NCBI RefSeq assembly: GCF_029601685.1
Contig: NZ_JARRIR010000016.1
Span: 1 to 64,000, forward strand
Source of the DNA: Metarhizobium sp017305935
Lineage (GTDB): Bacteria > Pseudomonadota > Alphaproteobacteria > Rhizobiales > Rhizobiaceae
DNA: 64,000 nt
Direction: 5' to 3'
Position numbers and translations under genes: made by a program. The notes under the pieces were generated by a model. It made no database searches. It was not told where the DNA came from and worked only from the letters and a program-made list of their open reading frames with translations. This document shows positions 53,382-61,638 of this stretch, piece by piece; position 1 is the stretch's first letter; each line of letters opens with the position of its first letter.

Positions 53382-53510
53382 CCCCTTCTCCCCTCGGGGA
53401 GAAGGTCGCGGCAGCGGGATGAGGGGGATGCCGCAGGCAAGAAAACCCCTTCGTTTCGCTCACCCTCTCATCCGGCCCTTCGGGCCACCTTCTCCCCGAG
53501 GGGAGAAGGG
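53382..53510. repeat. Palindromic intergenic element, rhizobial type
   Basis: A palindrome of ~24 bp (53382-53405, core CTTCTCCCC/GGGGAGAAG) and a second copy in opposite orientation (53488-53510) bound a 129-bp element. A further GGCCC-ttc-GGGCC hairpin lies at 53474-53486. Such TTCTCCCC palindromes are scattered between genes in rhizobial genomes. It splits the binding-protein and permease genes of one operon. Confidence 0.75.
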
Positions 53511-53615
53511 AGCGGCGGAAGCGGCCTGCCCCAAGGCACCTGCCTACCCTTTTCTCCGAGTGTTGCCCTTTGTGCTTCCCTCGATTGATCTCCCAAAATA
53601 TTCCCGGAGGGATGG

Positions 53616-55271
53616 ATGTCGTTTTTGAGAAGCGTGCGTCCCAGCAATCTGATTCTCCTGACCGCGCTGCCCTTTATCGTCTATCTCTTCGCATCCTCGG
53701 GCGATTACCAGCGCTCGCTGAAGGCGATCCTCGGCGTCGAAAACGGCTCCTCGGCCTTCGTGCCCGGCTTTCTGCTGATGCTCGTCGCCTTTACCGCCGG
53801 CTTTGCCGTGCCGACCTTTGCCAGCGCCAAGGGTCGCAAGCCGCATTGGCTGCCGGTCGCAGCCGTGGTGAATATCCTCGGCGCCCTTGCCCTGCTGTGG
53901 AAGGAACTCGTCCATCCCTTTGTCGCCTCGGTGCTTGCCAATGGCGTCGATGCGTTCAAGTCGGATCTGATCGTCAAGGGCGTCACCCCGCGCCAGTTGA
54001 CCGAAGCAGCCGACCTGATGCTGCGCGGCGTCGAAGGCTGGCTGTTTCCCGCCTATCTGGTGCTCAGCCTTGTCGGCCTCGCGCTGTTCTTCGCCGGCCG
54101 TCCAGCCGAGGGCGAGGATGCCGGGCCGTTGCGCCGCGCCGGCCGCTGGATTCTCGGCGGCATCAATGGCGTCGGGCTGGTCTTCGTCCTGTTCTTCGCC
54201 CATCTCGCCTTCGCCTCCGGCGTCGCGACCACGGTGCGCGCGGCCATTGCCGCCTATCTGCTGGCGGCGGCGCTCGGCCTCGTCTGGGTCGGGTTGCTGC
54301 AACTGCGCGCCAGCACCCGCACGACCAGCTATTTCGCCGCCGCAACGCTGCTGCTGGCGCTTGCCGCCGGCTGGTTCCTGATGCAGCCGAAGGATACCTA
54401 TGTGCTGGCCGGGACGCTGCAAGGCAAGATCGGCATCGTCACCAACACCCCGGCCAGCTTCGTCAGCGGCGTGCGTTTCGGCCAATACGAGGGCGCGCCG
54501 GAAACGGAAACGCCGGTGCGCACCTTCGTCGGGCCGACCGAGGCGCTGGCCTCGATCGCCAGGAACGAGGGCGTCAGCGGCGCGCTGCTGCCCGCCGCCT
54601 CTGCCCCGGCCGACATGCCGGTGCTCTGGAAGGTCGAGGCGCTGAACGACCGCGACCGCGCCGCCGGCATTACCGTCGCCGTGCTCGCCATCGTGCTCGG
54701 GTTGTTGACCTTCGGCGGTTTCCTGCATTATCGCCATCCGCTGGCCGTGGGCTCGGAGCTGGTGGTCGATACGATCCGCGGCATCCCCATGCTGGTGATC
54801 GTCCTTTATGTCGGCCTGCCGCTTAGCGGCGCGTTGAAGGACGCGACGCAGGGCGTGCTCGATCCGCCGAACATCATGCGCGGCATCGTCGCCATGGCGC
54901 TCGCCTATTCGGCCTATCTGGCGGAAATCTTCCGCTCCGGCATCAATGCCATCCCGGTCGGCCAGATCGAGGCGGCCAAGAGCATCGGCCTCAACCGCTG
55001 GCAGACCGCCCGGCTGGTTATCCTGCCGCAGGCCTTCCGCATCGTCATTCCGCCGCTCGGCAACGAGCTGATCGCCATCCTCAAGGACACCTCGCTGCTG
55101 TCGATCCTGTCGATCCGCGACATCACCCAGCGGATGCGCGAATTCCAGTCGGCCAGCTTCCTGCCGTTTGCGCCCTATAATTCGGCGGCGATCTTCTACA
55201 TCTTCCTGACGCTGGCGGCGGCGAGCCTCGTCAACATGGTCGAGCGCAGATATGACGTCAAACACCGCTGA
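53616..55271 (+). CDS. Oversized amino acid-type ABC permease with periplasmic insert
   Basis: 551 aa, more than twice the length of a usual HisM/GlnP-type permease. The C-terminal ~220 residues are a normal permease (ELVVDTIRGIPMLVIVLYVGLP, EAAKSIGLNRWQTARLVILPQ and PPLGNELIAILKDTSLLSIL). The N-terminal ~260 residues add five or six membrane helices plus hydrophilic loops. Residues ~265-345 form a soluble insert (QGKIGIVTNTPASFVSGVRFG, TFVGPTEALASIARNEGV) that resembles a lobe of a periplasmic binding protein. GGAGG lies about 6 nt before ATG 53616. It pairs with the binding protein upstream; no ATPase gene is in the cluster. Confidence 0.88.
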   Translation: MSFLRSVRPSNLILLTALPFIVYLFASSGDYQRSLKAILGVENGSSAFVPGFLLMLVAFTAGFAVPTFASAKGRKPHWLPVAAVVNILGALALLWKELVHPFVASVLANGVDAFKSDLIVKGVTPRQLTEAADLMLRGVEGWLFPAYLVLSLVGLALFFAGRPAEGEDAGPLRRAGRWILGGINGVGLVFVLFFAHLAFASGVATTVRAAIAAYLLAAALGLVWVGLLQLRASTRTTSYFAAATLLLALAAGWFLMQPKDTYVLAGTLQGKIGIVTNTPASFVSGVRFGQYEGAPETETPVRTFVGPTEALASIARNEGVSGALLPAASAPADMPVLWKVEALNDRDRAAGITVAVLAIVLGLLTFGGFLHYRHPLAVGSELVVDTIRGIPMLVIVLYVGLPLSGALKDATQGVLDPPNIMRGIVAMALAYSAYLAEIFRSGINAIPVGQIEAAKSIGLNRWQTARLVILPQAFRIVIPPLGNELIAILKDTSLLSILSIRDITQRMREFQSASFLPFAPYNSAAIFYIFLTLAAASLVNMVERRYDVKHR

Positions 55272-55938
55272 AACCGTGCTGATCACCGGGGCCGGGCGCG
55301 GCCTCGGCAAGGCGCTCGCAGCGCTTTATGCCGCCAAAGGCTGGCAGGTGCTCTGCGCGCTGCGCGATCCCACCCACCATGATGGGCCGGGCGAAGCTGT
55401 GCTGCTCGATGTCGCCGACCCCGCCTCCATCGCGGCGCTCGGCGAAAACCTGCAAGGCGTCGCCATCGACCTCGTCATTAACAATGCCGGCATTCGCGGC
55501 GATACCGGCGGGCTTTCGACACTGGAACCGGAGAATTTTTCCGAGGTGATGACCGTCAATGCGCTGGCGCCGCTGCTGATAGCCCGTGCCCTGCACGGCA
55601 ATCTGCTGGCCGGAAAAGCGCGCATTCTCGCCAATATCTCTAGCCGCGCCGGCTCGCTCGCGGAAGGCATCATCGACGACGATGACGGCGATTATGCCTA
55701 CCGCTGCTCCAAGGCGGCGCTGAACATGGCGACGGTGCTGCTGGCGCGGGATTTCCGCCGCGACGGCATCGCCGTCCTGTCGCTGCATCCCGGCTGGGTG
55801 CGCACCGACATGGGCGGCGACGAAGCGGTGGTGACGGTGGAAGACAGCGCCGCCGGCATCAAACGCATTCTCGACGGCGCAAGCCTGGCTGACAGCGGCA
55901 GTTTCCACGCCTATGACGGGCAACGGGTAGCGTGGTGA
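55252..55938 (+). CDS. Short-chain dehydrogenase/reductase
   Basis: 228 aa classical SDR: NAD(P)-binding TGAGRGLGKALA at residues ~12-23, NNAG in LVINNAGIRGD, catalytic Ser in LANISSRAGSL and the YRCSKAALN motif with Tyr and Lys. SLHPGWVRTDMGG matches the C-terminal loop. The ATG lies 20 bp inside the permease gene, so the two are co-translated. It likely oxidises or reduces a product of the imported compound. Sequence is closest to small SDRs of unassigned substrate. Confidence 0.92.
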   Translation: MTSNTAETVLITGAGRGLGKALAALYAAKGWQVLCALRDPTHHDGPGEAVLLDVADPASIAALGENLQGVAIDLVINNAGIRGDTGGLSTLEPENFSEVMTVNALAPLLIARALHGNLLAGKARILANISSRAGSLAEGIIDDDDGDYAYRCSKAALNMATVLLARDFRRDGIAVLSLHPGWVRTDMGGDEAVVTVEDSAAGIKRILDGASLADSGSFHAYDGQRVAW

Positions 55939-55946
55939 GCGAGCAG

Positions 55947-56981
55947 ATGCAGAGACCGACGATCAAGACCATCGCGCAGGAGACCGGGCTTTCCATCGCC
56001 ACCGTCTCCAAGGCGCTGAACAACTCGCCGCAGGTGCGCCCGGAAACGCGCAGCCTCGTGCTGGCGGCGGCCGAACGCATCGGGTATGAACTCAACATGC
56101 ATGGCGTGCAGTTGCGCACCGGCAAGACCTATCAGGTGGCGGCGATCATGCCCGCCCCCGGCCCGCGGCAGAACGAATGGGAAGGCGTCGAATACGCCCA
56201 GCTTCTCAGCGGCATTACCTGGGCGCTGGAAGACAGCCCCTACCGCGTCTCGCTCTATGCCGTGCGCAATTTCGAGGAGAGCCTCGCCACGATCAAGCAG
56301 ATCGTCACGCTGAAGAAGGCGGACGGCATCATCTTTTCCGGCACGCGCGCCGACGATCCGCGCATCCGGCTGATGCAGGAGGCGGATTTTCCCTTCGTCA
56401 CCTATGGCACGACGATCCACAATGCCCCCCACGCCTTCGTCGATGCCGATAACGAGCAGATGATCCGTGTCTCCATGGCTCGTCTCGTGGCGCGCGGCCA
56501 TCGCCGCATCGCGCTTCTCAATCCGATGGCCGATCTCAGCTATGCCATCACCCGGCTGGATGCCTATCGCATGGCGCTGGAAGTGGCGGGACTGAACTTC
56601 GATCCGGTGCTGATCGCCCATGGCCACCTGACGCCGGCCTTCGGCCGCGAAAGCGTGCTTGCCATGTCGGCGCTTGCCGATCCGCCGACCGCCTATATCT
56701 GCGCCAATGAAGCGGCAGCGTTAGGCGCCATGTCCGGCTTTCATGCGCGCGGGCTGGTGCATGGCCGCGATGCGGTCATCAATGCGACAGACGATCTGAA
56801 TGTCAGCCAGTATTTCGTGCCGCCGATCACCACTTTCTTCCTGCCGATCGGCGAGCCGAGCAGCCTGCTCGGCACCACCATCCTGCGGCGCATGGAGGGC
56901 GAGCCGCCCGAGGCACTGCAAACCCTGTTGATGCCCGACCTGATCGAGCGTTGCGACGATCGGCTGGTGCCGGATCGATGA
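55947..56981 (+). CDS. LacI-family transcriptional repressor
   Basis: 344 aa from ATG 55947, which places RPTIKTIAQETGLSIATVSKAL at the N-terminus as in other LacI proteins. GTG starts at 55932 and 55935 overlap the SDR stop and are possible alternatives. The hinge helix is in VRPETRSLVLAAAERIGYELN. A periplasmic-binding-protein-like effector domain follows (VAAIMPAPGPRQNEWEGVEY, VTYGTTIHNAPHAFVDADNE). It probably binds the two AACGTT dyads at 52471-52505 and is relieved by a galactoside or similar ligand. Located between the SDR and the beta-galactosidase gene. Confidence 0.93.
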   Translation: MQRPTIKTIAQETGLSIATVSKALNNSPQVRPETRSLVLAAAERIGYELNMHGVQLRTGKTYQVAAIMPAPGPRQNEWEGVEYAQLLSGITWALEDSPYRVSLYAVRNFEESLATIKQIVTLKKADGIIFSGTRADDPRIRLMQEADFPFVTYGTTIHNAPHAFVDADNEQMIRVSMARLVARGHRRIALLNPMADLSYAITRLDAYRMALEVAGLNFDPVLIAHGHLTPAFGRESVLAMSALADPPTAYICANEAAALGAMSGFHARGLVHGRDAVINATDDLNVSQYFVPPITTFFLPIGEPSSLLGTTILRRMEGEPPEALQTLLMPDLIERCDDRLVPDR

Positions 56982-57006
56982 AATTCAGACAAAACAAAGG
57001 AATGCC

Positions 57007-59007
57007 ATGACTGCCCCGATCCCCTTTCAGCCCGACACAACGCAAAGCGACCGGCTGGAACTCGGCGTCTGCTATTACCCGGAGCAATGGCCGCGCGAAA
57101 AATGGGAAGACGATGCCCGCCGCATGAAAGAGTTGGGCCTCGCCTGGGTGCGCATCGGCGAATTCGCCTGGGCGCATATGGAGCCGCGTCCGGGCGAGCT
57201 TCGCTGGGAATGGCTGGACGAGGCCATCGACGTGCTCGGCCGCGCCGGGCTGAAAGTCATTTTGGGCACGCCGACCGCCGCGCCGCCGAAATGGCTGGTC
57301 GACCTATATCCCGATATCCTGCCGGTCGGCGAAAACGGCATAGTGCGCAAATTCGGCGCTCGCCGGCACTATTGCTTTTCCAGCCGCAGTTACGCCCGCG
57401 AAGCCGCCCGCATCGTCGAGGCGATGGCGGCGCGTTACGGCGCGCATCCCTTTGTGCATGCCTGGCAGACCGACAACGAATATGGCGACCACGATACCAT
57501 CTACAGCTATTCGAATGAGGCCGAGCGCGCCTTCCGCCTGTGGCTCGCCGAGCGTTACGGCTCCATCGAGGCATTGAATACCGCGTGGGGCACGAATTTT
57601 TGGTCGATGCGCTACGGCACGTTCGACGAGATCGATTTGCCGAACAATCTCGTCGAGGAGCCGAGCCCGACGCATCTGGTCGATTTCATCCGCTTCTCCT
57701 CCGACCAGGTGAAAAACTTCAACCGCACGCAGGTCGATATCCTGCGCTGCCATGCGCCCGGCCGGCCGGTGACCCATAATTTCATGGCCAACAACTTCGA
57801 TTTCGACCATTACGAGGTCGGCGAAGACATCGATATCGCCTCCTGGGACGTCTATCCCATGGGCGGGCTGATCAACGGCCGGCTGTCGGAGGCGGACAAG
57901 GAGCGCTATCTGCGCACCGGCGACCCCGACCAGACGGCCTTTTACCATGATCTCTACCGCGCCGTCGGGCGCGGCCGGGTGTGGGTGATGGAACAGCAGC
58001 CGGGGCCGGTCAACTGGGCCTCCCACAACCAGGCGCCGGCCGATGGCATGGTGCGGCTGTGGACCTGGCTCGCCTATTCCCATGGCGTCGACATGGTCTC
58101 CTATTTCCGCTGGCGGCAGATCCATTCTGCGCAGGAGCAGTTCCACGCCGCCCTGCTGCTGCCGAATGGCGAGCCGGATCAGGGCCATCTCGAAGTGGCG
58201 CAGGTGATCGCCGAAGTCGACCGCCTGCCGAAGGGCGAGCGCCGCGAGGCGGCCAAGGTGGCGCTGGTGGTCGACTATCCCTCGCGCTGGGCAAGCCGCG
58301 CTCTGCCGCAAGGCCGCAGCTACCAGGCGACCGCCATCGCGCTCGACTGGTATGCCGCCCTGTCGCGCCTTGGCGTCGATGTCGACATCGTCGGTCAGCA
58401 TTCCGATCTCGACGCCTACGCGCTGGTGCTGGCCCCCGACCTGCTGATCGCCGACGCCGCCTTCGTCGCCAAGCTGAAGCGGAGCAAGGCAAAGGCCCTG
58501 TTCGGCCCGCGTAGCGGCAGCAAGACGGTGGAGATGCATATTCCTGCCGATTTGCCGCCCGGCCCACTGGCGGACCTCATCGACCTCAAGGTGACACGGG
58601 TGGAATCCCTGCCCGAATTCCACAGCGAAACCGTACTTTACGGTAACGAGATGCACGCCTCCCGCGTTTGGCGCGAAACCATCCGCAGTCCGGAAACGGT
58701 GCTCGCCCGCTTCTCCGGCGATTACCGCGACGGCGCGCCGGCGCTGGTCGGCAATGACAAGGCGCGTTATCTCGCCGCCGGCGCGCAAGGCGATTTCCTG
58801 ATGAAGGTGATCGGCGATGCGCTCGACTGGGCCGGCGTCGCGCGCCTGCCCGATCTCGGCGACCTGCGCCTCGCCCGTCGCGGCGCGCTGCGCTTCGCCT
58901 TCAACTACGGCAAAGGCCCGGCCGAAGTGCCGGCTGGGCCCGATGCTGTCTTCCATGTCGGCGGGCGCATGCTGGCGCCGGTCGATGTCGCCGTCTGGAC
59001 GGAATAA
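57007..59007 (+). CDS. GH42 beta-galactosidase
   Basis: 666 aa, full length for glycoside hydrolase family 42. Starts GVCYYPEQWPREKWEDDARRM. The acid/base Glu is in WQTDNEYGDHDT (about residue 160) and the nucleophile Glu in VWVMEQQPGPVNW (about 325). The trimerisation and C-terminal beta domains follow. No signal peptide, so it is cytoplasmic and acts on an imported beta-galactoside. GH42 enzymes often prefer plant-derived galactans or small beta-galactosides over lactose. AAGGA lies 6 nt before the ATG. Placed 25 bp after the LacI gene. Confidence 0.95.
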   Translation: MTAPIPFQPDTTQSDRLELGVCYYPEQWPREKWEDDARRMKELGLAWVRIGEFAWAHMEPRPGELRWEWLDEAIDVLGRAGLKVILGTPTAAPPKWLVDLYPDILPVGENGIVRKFGARRHYCFSSRSYAREAARIVEAMAARYGAHPFVHAWQTDNEYGDHDTIYSYSNEAERAFRLWLAERYGSIEALNTAWGTNFWSMRYGTFDEIDLPNNLVEEPSPTHLVDFIRFSSDQVKNFNRTQVDILRCHAPGRPVTHNFMANNFDFDHYEVGEDIDIASWDVYPMGGLINGRLSEADKERYLRTGDPDQTAFYHDLYRAVGRGRVWVMEQQPGPVNWASHNQAPADGMVRLWTWLAYSHGVDMVSYFRWRQIHSAQEQFHAALLLPNGEPDQGHLEVAQVIAEVDRLPKGERREAAKVALVVDYPSRWASRALPQGRSYQATAIALDWYAALSRLGVDVDIVGQHSDLDAYALVLAPDLLIADAAFVAKLKRSKAKALFGPRSGSKTVEMHIPADLPPGPLADLIDLKVTRVESLPEFHSETVLYGNEMHASRVWRETIRSPETVLARFSGDYRDGAPALVGNDKARYLAAGAQGDFLMKVIGDALDWAGVARLPDLGDLRLARRGALRFAFNYGKGPAEVPAGPDAVFHVGGRMLAPVDVAVWTE

Positions 59008-59039
59008 GTCAGACGCCGACAAGGCCCAATACCCTCTCT

Positions 59040-59131
59040 TTCGTCATGCTCGGGCTCGTCCCAAGCATCTGCCGGCGCATCCAAAAAATTCAACGTTTGT
59101 AGATGCTCGGCACAAGGCCGAGCATGACGAA
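59040..59131. repeat. Palindromic repeat between convergent genes
   Basis: TTCGTCATGCTCGG (59040-59053) and its reverse complement (59118-59131) bound two internal hairpins: ATGCTCGGG-ctcgt-CCCAAGCAT (one mismatch; about 59046-59068) and ATGCTCGG-cacaagg-CCGAGCAT (59103-59125). This is another rhizobial-type mosaic palindrome. It sits between the GH42 gene and the amidase gene, which end toward each other, so it can serve as a two-way terminator. Confidence 0.7.
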
Positions 59132-59157
59132 GAGTATGTGGGCCAGTTTGTCTTCAA

Positions 59158-60504
59158 TCAGGCGGCGAGCGCTGTCTCGACGGCTTCGGCTGTCGCGAAC
59201 AGGGCGGCGTCGTGGCCGCCGGCGGCGGAGAGCATCAGCCCGGCCGGCGCTTCGCCTGATACGTGCATCGGCAGCGAGATCGAGCAGCCATCCATGACGT
59301 TGATCAGCGTCGGATTGCGCAGCATGGTCATGTTGACGCGGGTGAACAGATCCTCGTCGGCCTCCAGATCCGCGATGCGCGGCGCGATCATCGGCACGGT
59401 CGGCATGACCACTGCATCGAAGGGGGCGATGACGGCCTCGATGCGGCGAATGAAATCCGCGCGCCGGCCGATCAGTTCGACGTAATCGGCCGCACTCTGC
59501 TCCTGCCCGCGCATGATGCGCTTCAGCACCCGGCCGTCATATTCGCTGCCGCGCTCGGCGATCAGCTTGCGATGCCAGGCGAGCGCCTCCGGCGGCGCGA
59601 AACCGCCCTTGGCATTGATCGAGGCAACCTCGGCAAATTCCTTGAGCGGCAGCACGGTGATGCGCGCGCCGGCCGCTTCGAGTTGCTTCAGCCGCCGTTC
59701 GAACAGTTCGGCGACATAGGGCTCGATATCGTCGAAGGCGACGGTCTGCGGCACGGCGAGGCGCAGGCCCGCAATGTCGCGCGCCGGCATGGCCGGGAGC
59801 GCCTGCCCGCTCATGACCTCATGGACGATGCGGCAGCAATCGACGCTCGGCGCCATCGAGCCGATGGAATCCAGCGTCATCGACAGCGGCACCACACCTT
59901 CACGGGAAACGGAGCCGGCCGTCGGCTTGTAACCGACCGTGCCGCAAAGCGCTGCCGGAATGCGGCAGGAACCGCCGGTATCCGAGCCGATGCCGGCTGC
60001 CGCCATGCCGTCGGCGACGGAAACGCCGGCCCCGGAGGACGAGCCGCCGGGAATGCGCCGCGCCGCCCGGTCCCAAGGGCTGGAGGGCGTACCATAATGC
60101 GGATTGAGGCCGAGGCCGGAAAAGGCGAATTCGGTCATGTTGGTGCGGCCGACGACGACGAAACCCGCCGCCTTCAGCCGGGCAATCGCCGGCGCATCCT
60201 GTTTCGCCGGGGCGGAATCGGCATGAGCCGTGGAGCCGGCCGGAGTCGGCTCGCCCTTGAGGTCGAACAGATCCTTCACCGAGATCGGGATGCCGGCATA
60301 GGGCGACGGTGCGGCGCCCGCAGCGCGCAATCCGTCATGGGCGGCGGCAGCGGCCAACGCCTGCTCGGCATGCACCGTGACGAAGGCGCGCTCGCCCTCC
60401 CCCTGCGGATCGCGGATGCGATCCAGCGCCCGGCGCACCATCTGCACCGCATTTTCGCGCCCGCTTTCCAGCGCCTCGGCCCGCGCCTTCAATGTCTCCA
60501 GCAT
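59158..60504 (-). CDS. Amidase-signature family hydrolase
   Basis: 448 aa. Catalytic Ser-cisSer-Lys triad: Lys in GIPISVKDLFD, cis-Ser in RIPGGSSSGAGVSVA and nucleophile Ser in GIGSDTGGSCRIPAA, all within residues ~75-180. C-terminal MPTVPMIAPRI and NVMDGCSISLPMH are typical of AtzF/GatA-like amidases. It hydrolyses a carboxamide to acid and ammonia. GGAGG lies 9 nt before ATG 60504. It follows the LysR gene by 83 bp on the same strand. Substrate unknown; it is not adjacent to gatB/gatC, so a transamidosome role is unlikely. Confidence 0.92.
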   Translation of the reverse strand: MLETLKARAEALESGRENAVQMVRRALDRIRDPQGEGERAFVTVHAEQALAAAAAHDGLRAAGAAPSPYAGIPISVKDLFDLKGEPTPAGSTAHADSAPAKQDAPAIARLKAAGFVVVGRTNMTEFAFSGLGLNPHYGTPSSPWDRAARRIPGGSSSGAGVSVADGMAAAGIGSDTGGSCRIPAALCGTVGYKPTAGSVSREGVVPLSMTLDSIGSMAPSVDCCRIVHEVMSGQALPAMPARDIAGLRLAVPQTVAFDDIEPYVAELFERRLKQLEAAGARITVLPLKEFAEVASINAKGGFAPPEALAWHRKLIAERGSEYDGRVLKRIMRGQEQSAADYVELIGRRADFIRRIEAVIAPFDAVVMPTVPMIAPRIADLEADEDLFTRVNMTMLRNPTLINVMDGCSISLPMHVSGEAPAGLMLSAAGGHDAALFATAEAVETALAA

Positions 60505-60587
60505 TGCCTAACCCTCCGTCACCTTCGTCCCGCATGGGATAATCGATTTGCAGGGAGTGGCAACCTTTTTTGCCGGCTTGGGACGGT

Positions 60588-61514
60588 TTAGGGATCCGAT
60601 TGAACGAAGGGTTGCAGGGAGACGCTTCGCAGCCATTCGATGAACTGGCGCACGCTGTCCTTCGACCGCTTGCGGGCGGGGACGACGACGAAATAGGCGG
60701 CGCGGGTGCGGATCGAGGCGTCGGTAAGGCGCACCAGTCGGTTCTGCTGCAGCAGGTCGGCGACCAGGCGATGCCAGCCAAGCGCGATGCCCTGGCCGTT
60801 CATAGCGGCATAGATCGCCTCGCTGTAGAAGCTGCAGCGCAGGCCGCGGCCCTTCTTCGGCGCCTTGATTGAAAAAGCCGCCAGCCACTCGTCCCAGCCG
60901 GTCCAGGTGGGATCGCCGATATCACTGGAAATCAGCGGATGGGCAATCAGGTCCTGCGGCGTGCGGATCGGATCGTGGGACTGGGCGTATTCGGCGCTGC
61001 AAATTGGAAAGATGTCGTCCTCGAACAGGAGTTCGGCATGTCCATCCGGCCAGATGCCGGTGCCGTAGCGTATCGCCAGATCCACCTCGTCCGCATCGAT
61101 GCTCGCCACCGCATCCTGGGTGATGATACGCAATTTCACATCCGGGAAGGCGCGCGAAAAGGCGGCGATGCGCGGCAGCAGCCAGAAATGCGAAAAGGAG
61201 ATTGTCGCCGAGATCGCCAGTTCGTCGTCGCGCCGTTCCGCCCGCAACTCGGCGACGGTATCGGCGATCAGGCCGAAGGCATCGCCGGTGGCCGTCGCCA
61301 GCAGCCTGCCTTTCTCCGTCAGTTCGATCCTGCGGTGCAGCCGTCGAAACAGCGGAAAGCCGAAATCTTCCTCAAGCAGATGGATCTGCCGGCTGACGGC
61401 AGCCTGTGTTACCCCCAGCTCCGCCGCAGCGCGCGTAAAACTCGCCAGCCGCGCCGCGGCCTCGAAGGCCGTCAGAGCGGTGAGCGGCGGCAACTTCTTT
61501 CTGAGGTTGGTCAT
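60588..61514 (-). CDS. LysR-family regulator, GcvA-like
   Basis: 308 aa. The HTH is in residues ~5-65 (LTALTAFEAAARLASFTRAAAELGV, AAVSRQIHLLEEDFGFPLF). The effector domain starts near ELAISATISFSHFWLLPRIAAF. It is divergent from the gbcA-like gene with 124 bp between starts, and upstream of the amidase on its own strand, so it may control both. Betaine catabolism in Pseudomonas is under an AraC-type GbdR instead, so a LysR regulator here would be a different control scheme. Confidence 0.9.
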   Translation of the reverse strand: MTNLRKKLPPLTALTAFEAAARLASFTRAAAELGVTQAAVSRQIHLLEEDFGFPLFRRLHRRIELTEKGRLLATATGDAFGLIADTVAELRAERRDDELAISATISFSHFWLLPRIAAFSRAFPDVKLRIITQDAVASIDADEVDLAIRYGTGIWPDGHAELLFEDDIFPICSAEYAQSHDPIRTPQDLIAHPLISSDIGDPTWTGWDEWLAAFSIKAPKKGRGLRCSFYSEAIYAAMNGQGIALGWHRLVADLLQQNRLVRLTDASIRTRAAYFVVVPARKRSKDSVRQFIEWLRSVSLQPFVQSDP

Positions 61515-61638
61515 GCCTTCATCTTCCCATTACATCCGGTAATGCCAGGCGCGCTTATTTGTGCCGTTGTGCTTTGAGGGAAATTGATCAATCGTACTTT
61601 TATCATGCCGTGTCGCCGGCAAAACATGAGGTGGAATT

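Noticed and set aside
53341..53612. CRISPR-like repetition between transporter genes
   Set aside because: Only two palindrome copies in opposite orientation and no regular spacers; it is an intergenic palindromic element.
53544..55310. 588-codon open frame on the minus strand
   Set aside because: Antisense to the permease; long Gln/Asp/Arg-rich sequence without homology features.
57304..59022. 572-codon open frame on the minus strand
   Set aside because: Antisense to the GH42 gene, whose active-site motifs are intact.
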